DNA from: UBA2966 sp965242505
GTDB taxonomy: Bacteria; Pseudomonadota; Alphaproteobacteria; UBA2966
Direction: 5' to 3'
Assembly: GCA_965242505.1 (NCBI GenBank)
Contig: OZ251449.1
Coordinates: 930,001-994,000, forward strand
Length of the DNA stretch: 64,000 nt
In this document: in pieces, positions 61,831 through 64,000 of the stretch
Layout: the number at the start of each line of letters is the position of its first letter
Numbering within the stretch: the first letter of the stretch is position 1
Made by a program: the position numbers and the translations under genes
The notes under the pieces: generated by a model
What the model was told of the DNA's origin: nothing
Databases searched by the model: none
The model's input: the letters and a program-made list of their open reading frames with translations, nothing else

Positions 61831-62846
61831 ATACCGACGGAAAGACCATCTGCGTGGCGGGCGCCAGCGGCCTCGTCGGCTCCAACGTCGTCCGGGCGGG
61901 CCTGGAACGGGGCTACGCCGTCAACGGCACCCTGCGCGACCGGAACGACGCGGACAAGGCGTCCTGGCTGGAGGCCCTGCCGGGCGCGTCGGAGCGTCTG
62001 CGGCTGTTCAGCGCCGAGATGGCCGAGGACGGCGCGTTCGACGAGGCCGCATCGGGATGCGACGGCGTCTTCATCGCCTGTCTCGTCCCGGTGTACGCGG
62101 GCCGCGACGGCAAGCCCGCCCGCGAGATGGACGACGAGGAAGGCTACGCCGAGATCATCGCGCCCACCGTCGAGGGGTGCCTGAACGTCATGCGGTCCGC
62201 GGCGCGGGCGGGCGCCGGGACCGTCGTCGTCTGTAGCAGCACCAGCAGCACGAACCCCGTTCCGCCGCCGCCGATCAAGAACGAAATCGATCACTGGTCG
62301 GACGAGGAAGAGCAGTACCGGGCGAAGAAATACACGTCCGCGGCCAAGACCGTGATGGAGAAGGCGGCGGTCGGATACGCCGGCGAGAACGGCCTGCGCC
62401 TCTGCATCCTCCTGCCGACGGGCATGTACGGGCCTCTGATCCTGCCCGGGCACATGCGCCACAACCCGTACGTCTGGTTGCGGCGCGCCATGGACGGCGG
62501 GGAGCCCCGGCACGGCAAGGTTCCCAACGACTCCCATTCCATGATCCATCTGCACGATCTCGCGGCCCTCTTCCTGGCCGCCTACGAAAACCCCGGCGCG
62601 TCGGGGCGGTATTACGGAGTGCGCGAGAGCTGGCGCTGGCGGGACATCTACGCGGAGGTCGGGAAACTCCTGCCGGAGATGAAGATGCCGGAACCCCTGA
62701 CCGAGCCGCCCGTCCCTCCGACGGGATTCGACTTCACCCGCCGGGACAGCCTGGGCGTGGCGCTCCGCGACGTTCCCACCATGCTGCGCGAGACCGTCGA
62801 ATGGCTCCGGTCCGACCCCTTCGGGCCGGGCGGGCGAACCGGATGA
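61827..62846 (+). CDS. Extended SDR reductase (dihydroflavonol-4-reductase-like)
   Basis: NAD(P)-dependent short-chain dehydrogenase of the extended type (339 aa). Cofactor motif GASGLVGSNVVRAG lies near the N-terminus; the catalytic serine region is VVVCSSTSSTN and the YxxxK pair is Y169-K173 (KYTSAAKTV). C-terminal MIHLHDLAALFLAAYENP is typical of this subgroup. Coupled by ATGA overlap to the MMPL gene, so the two may handle the same lipid-like product; inference. Confidence 0.9.
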   Translation: MNTDGKTICVAGASGLVGSNVVRAGLERGYAVNGTLRDRNDADKASWLEALPGASERLRLFSAEMAEDGAFDEAASGCDGVFIACLVPVYAGRDGKPAREMDDEEGYAEIIAPTVEGCLNVMRSAARAGAGTVVVCSSTSSTNPVPPPPIKNEIDHWSDEEEQYRAKKYTSAAKTVMEKAAVGYAGENGLRLCILLPTGMYGPLILPGHMRHNPYVWLRRAMDGGEPRHGKVPNDSHSMIHLHDLAALFLAAYENPGASGRYYGVRESWRWRDIYAEVGKLLPEMKMPEPLTEPPVPPTGFDFTRRDSLGVALRDVPTMLRETVEWLRSDPFGPGGRTG

Positions 62847-62857
62847 CCGAACCGGCG

Positions 62858-63040
62858 CCGGCCCCCCTCCCCCGACGCGACCCCCACCCCGACCCTCCCC
62901 CTGCAAGGGAGAGGGAGAAGAAGGGACGGGAGAGAGCCGTTGACGCGCCGCCCCGCGCGCTCTCCTCCCCCCTGACCATCAACACTCCTCCCCCCTGACA
63001 GGGGGGAGGTCGGGAGGGGGGTCGGTATGGGAAACGCGGG
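62858..63040. repeat. Composite GC-rich palindromic repeat
   Basis: Between the convergent SDR and ssb genes: gacgcgacccccaccccgac, ctgcaagggagaggg, then the CTCCCCCCTGACAGGGGGGAG hairpin near 62990-63012, GGTCGGGAGGGGGGTCGG and a diverged gtatgggaaacgcggg end. Confidence 0.85.
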
Positions 63041-63505
63041 TCAGAACGGGATTTCGTCGTCGATGTCGGCGCCCGCCGCGGGCTCGCGCGCCGCGGACGG
63101 CTCGTCCATGGAGGCGCCGTGGTCCGGCGCGCCGAACTCCCCTCCGCCGCCGCCCCGCGAATCGAGCATGGTCAACTCTCCCCGGTAGGGCCGCAGCACG
63201 ACCTCGGTGGTGTAGCGGTCCCGCCCCTCCTGATCCGTCCACTTGCGGGTCTGCAACTGGCCCTCGAGGTAGACCTTGGACCCCTTACGCAGATACTGCT
63301 TGGCTATGTCCCCGAGTTGCTGGCTGAAGATCACCACCCGGTGCCATTCGGTGCGCTCCCGGCGTTCGCCGGACTGCCGGTCGCGCCAGGTCTCGTTGGT
63401 CGCCACCGAGAAATGCACGATCTGATCGCCCGATTGCGTGTTCCGCACCTCGGGGTCGATCCCGAGATTGCCGATGAGTTGCACCTTGTTGAGGCTTCCC
63501 GCCAT
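63041..63505 (-). CDS. ssb: Single-stranded DNA-binding protein
   Basis: OB-fold SSB (154 aa) used in replication, recombination and repair. N-terminal MAGSLNKVQLIGNLGIDPEVR, RTEWHRVVIFSQQLGDIAKQYLRKG, and a flexible Gly/Ala tail ending in the acidic protein-interaction tip DIDDEIPF. The tail is shorter than in many relatives. ATG 63505 follows GGGAGG. Confidence 0.97.
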   Translation of the reverse strand: MAGSLNKVQLIGNLGIDPEVRNTQSGDQIVHFSVATNETWRDRQSGERRERTEWHRVVIFSQQLGDIAKQYLRKGSKVYLEGQLQTRKWTDQEGRDRYTTEVVLRPYRGELTMLDSRGGGGGEFGAPDHGASMDEPSAAREPAAGADIDDEIPF

Positions 63506-63637
63506 GTGTTCGTCCCTCCCAGGAACCAGCGACGGCCACGGAAGCGACCGGCGGCGGCACTATAGACACACGCCGCCCGCCAAGGCCACAGCCACGAGCG
63601 GCGGAGGGCCGGGGAACGACGTGGGGGTCGTGACGCG

Positions 63638-63733
63638 CGGCCCCCCTCCCGGCCTCCCCCCTTCTTCTCCCTCCCCCTTGCAGGGGGAGGGTCGGGGTGG
63701 GGGTCGCGTCAGAGGGAGGAGCGCGAACGGCCC
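63638..63733. repeat. GC-rich palindromic repeat
   Basis: In the 247-bp gap after the coiled-coil gene. Carries tcttctccctcccccttgca, GGGGGAGGGTCGGGGTGGGGGTCGCG (central part GGTCGGGGTGGGGGTCGCG) and a GAGGGAGGAGCGCGAACGG end. Same modules as elsewhere, only the second hairpin present. Confidence 0.85.
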
Positions 63734-63752
63734 GCCGCCCGCCGAACCGCGC

Positions 63753-64000
63753 CTACAGAAACCGCACCGCCGCCGCGGCGATACCGACGGCGACGACCAT
63801 CATGCCGCCGAGCCGGATGGTCATGCGCTGCTCCAGCTCCCGCATCTCGCCGCGCAACGCCTTCTCGACCTTCCCCAAGTCGGACCGCAGGTCCGCGATC
63901 TCGCCACGCAGGGCCGTTGCGGTCTTCTCCAGATCGGACCGCACATCCGCGATCTCGCCGCGCAGGGCCGTCTCGGTCTTCTCCAGGTCGGACCGCAGGA
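63753..64000 (-). CDS. C-terminal part of a coiled-coil membrane protein (DUF1640/CCDC90-like)
   Basis: The frame is open at the window edge, so the start is missing; about 82 residues are visible. Heptad-like units LRSDLEKTxTALRGEIAD repeat two to three times (51-bp DNA period), followed by REMRELEQRMTIRLGG-like sequence and a C-terminal membrane helix (MMVVAVGIAAAAVRF). The layout, coiled coil then a terminal anchor, fits the DUF1640/CCDC90 group. Function unknown. Confidence 0.7.
   Translation of the reverse strand, partial: LRSDLEKTETALRGEIADVRSDLEKTATALRGEIADLRSDLGKVEKALRGEMRELEQRMTIRLGGMMVVAVGIAAAAVRFL

Overview
The window looks like chromosomal DNA of a high-GC alphaproteobacterium. 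Rhodospirillales or a close relative is my inference, from the dusB/ntrC/ntrY/ntrX/trkA order, fused IspDF, the livHMGF sets and the codon bias. Coding density is high. Most genes sit in short operons with ATGA or GTGA stop/start overlaps. No tRNA, rRNA, CRISPR array, integrase or transposase was recognised.

Layout. 1-6.6 kb, minus strand: nitrogen regulation and potassium locus (dusB, a receiver-less NtrC, NtrY, NtrX, TrkA). NtrB and the NtrC receiver domain are missing. 6.7-8.7 kb: an ankyrin-repeat gene and a DUF3237 gene. 9.2-11.5 kb: ispDF, pgpA and cinA, coupled by overlapping codons. 11.6-14.3 kb: an aldehyde dehydrogenase and a TauD-type dioxygenase. 14.6-19.1 kb: a first branched-chain amino acid type ABC transporter without its own binding protein. 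19.2-21.0 kb: a 2-oxoglutarate oxygenase and a DUF169 protein. 21.5-25.5 kb: glutaryl-CoA dehydrogenase, an EamA transporter and a choline-sulfatase-like enzyme. 25.7-27.1 kb: a membrane desaturase/hydroxylase with its Rieske ferredoxin. 27.3-29.2 kb: a TTC38-like protein and a lower-GC lipoprotein. 29.4-36.6 kb: a catabolic operon (class III aminotransferase, SdhA/SdhB-like pair, acyl-CoA ligase, enoyl-CoA hydratase, 3-hydroxyisobutyrate dehydrogenase-like enzyme).

36.6-48.4 kb is a mosaic region. A lower-GC Fic module with a broken upstream gene is bracketed by direct repeats made from the 3' end of the preceding dehydrogenase gene. hyuA/hyuB (oxoprolinase/hydantoinase) and a divergent gamma-glutamyltranspeptidase gene form a plausible gamma-glutamyl salvage pair. 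The last ~280 bp of ggt plus ~250 bp downstream are duplicated about 2.1 kb away. Each copy leads into a different DNA methyltransferase-HNH fusion gene, and the second copy has also made a chimeric nuclease/GGT ORF. This arrangement is the most unusual thing in the window.

48.5-53.6 kb: a second, complete liv system with a periplasmic binding protein. 53.8-57.3 kb: a carotenoid-oxygenase family protein, a DUF2141 protein, a membrane LytTR regulator, and an Hsp20 gene with a heat-shock-type promoter and a ROSE-like RNA thermometer. 57.6-62.8 kb: inositol-1-phosphate synthase behind a structured leader, an MMPL/RND transporter and an SDR reductase. 63.0-64.0 kb: ssb and the end of a coiled-coil membrane protein.

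A family of composite, very GC-rich palindromic repeats fills at least seven intergenic spaces (8.8, 13.1, 14.4, 21.2, 57.5, 59.1 and 62.9/63.7 kb).
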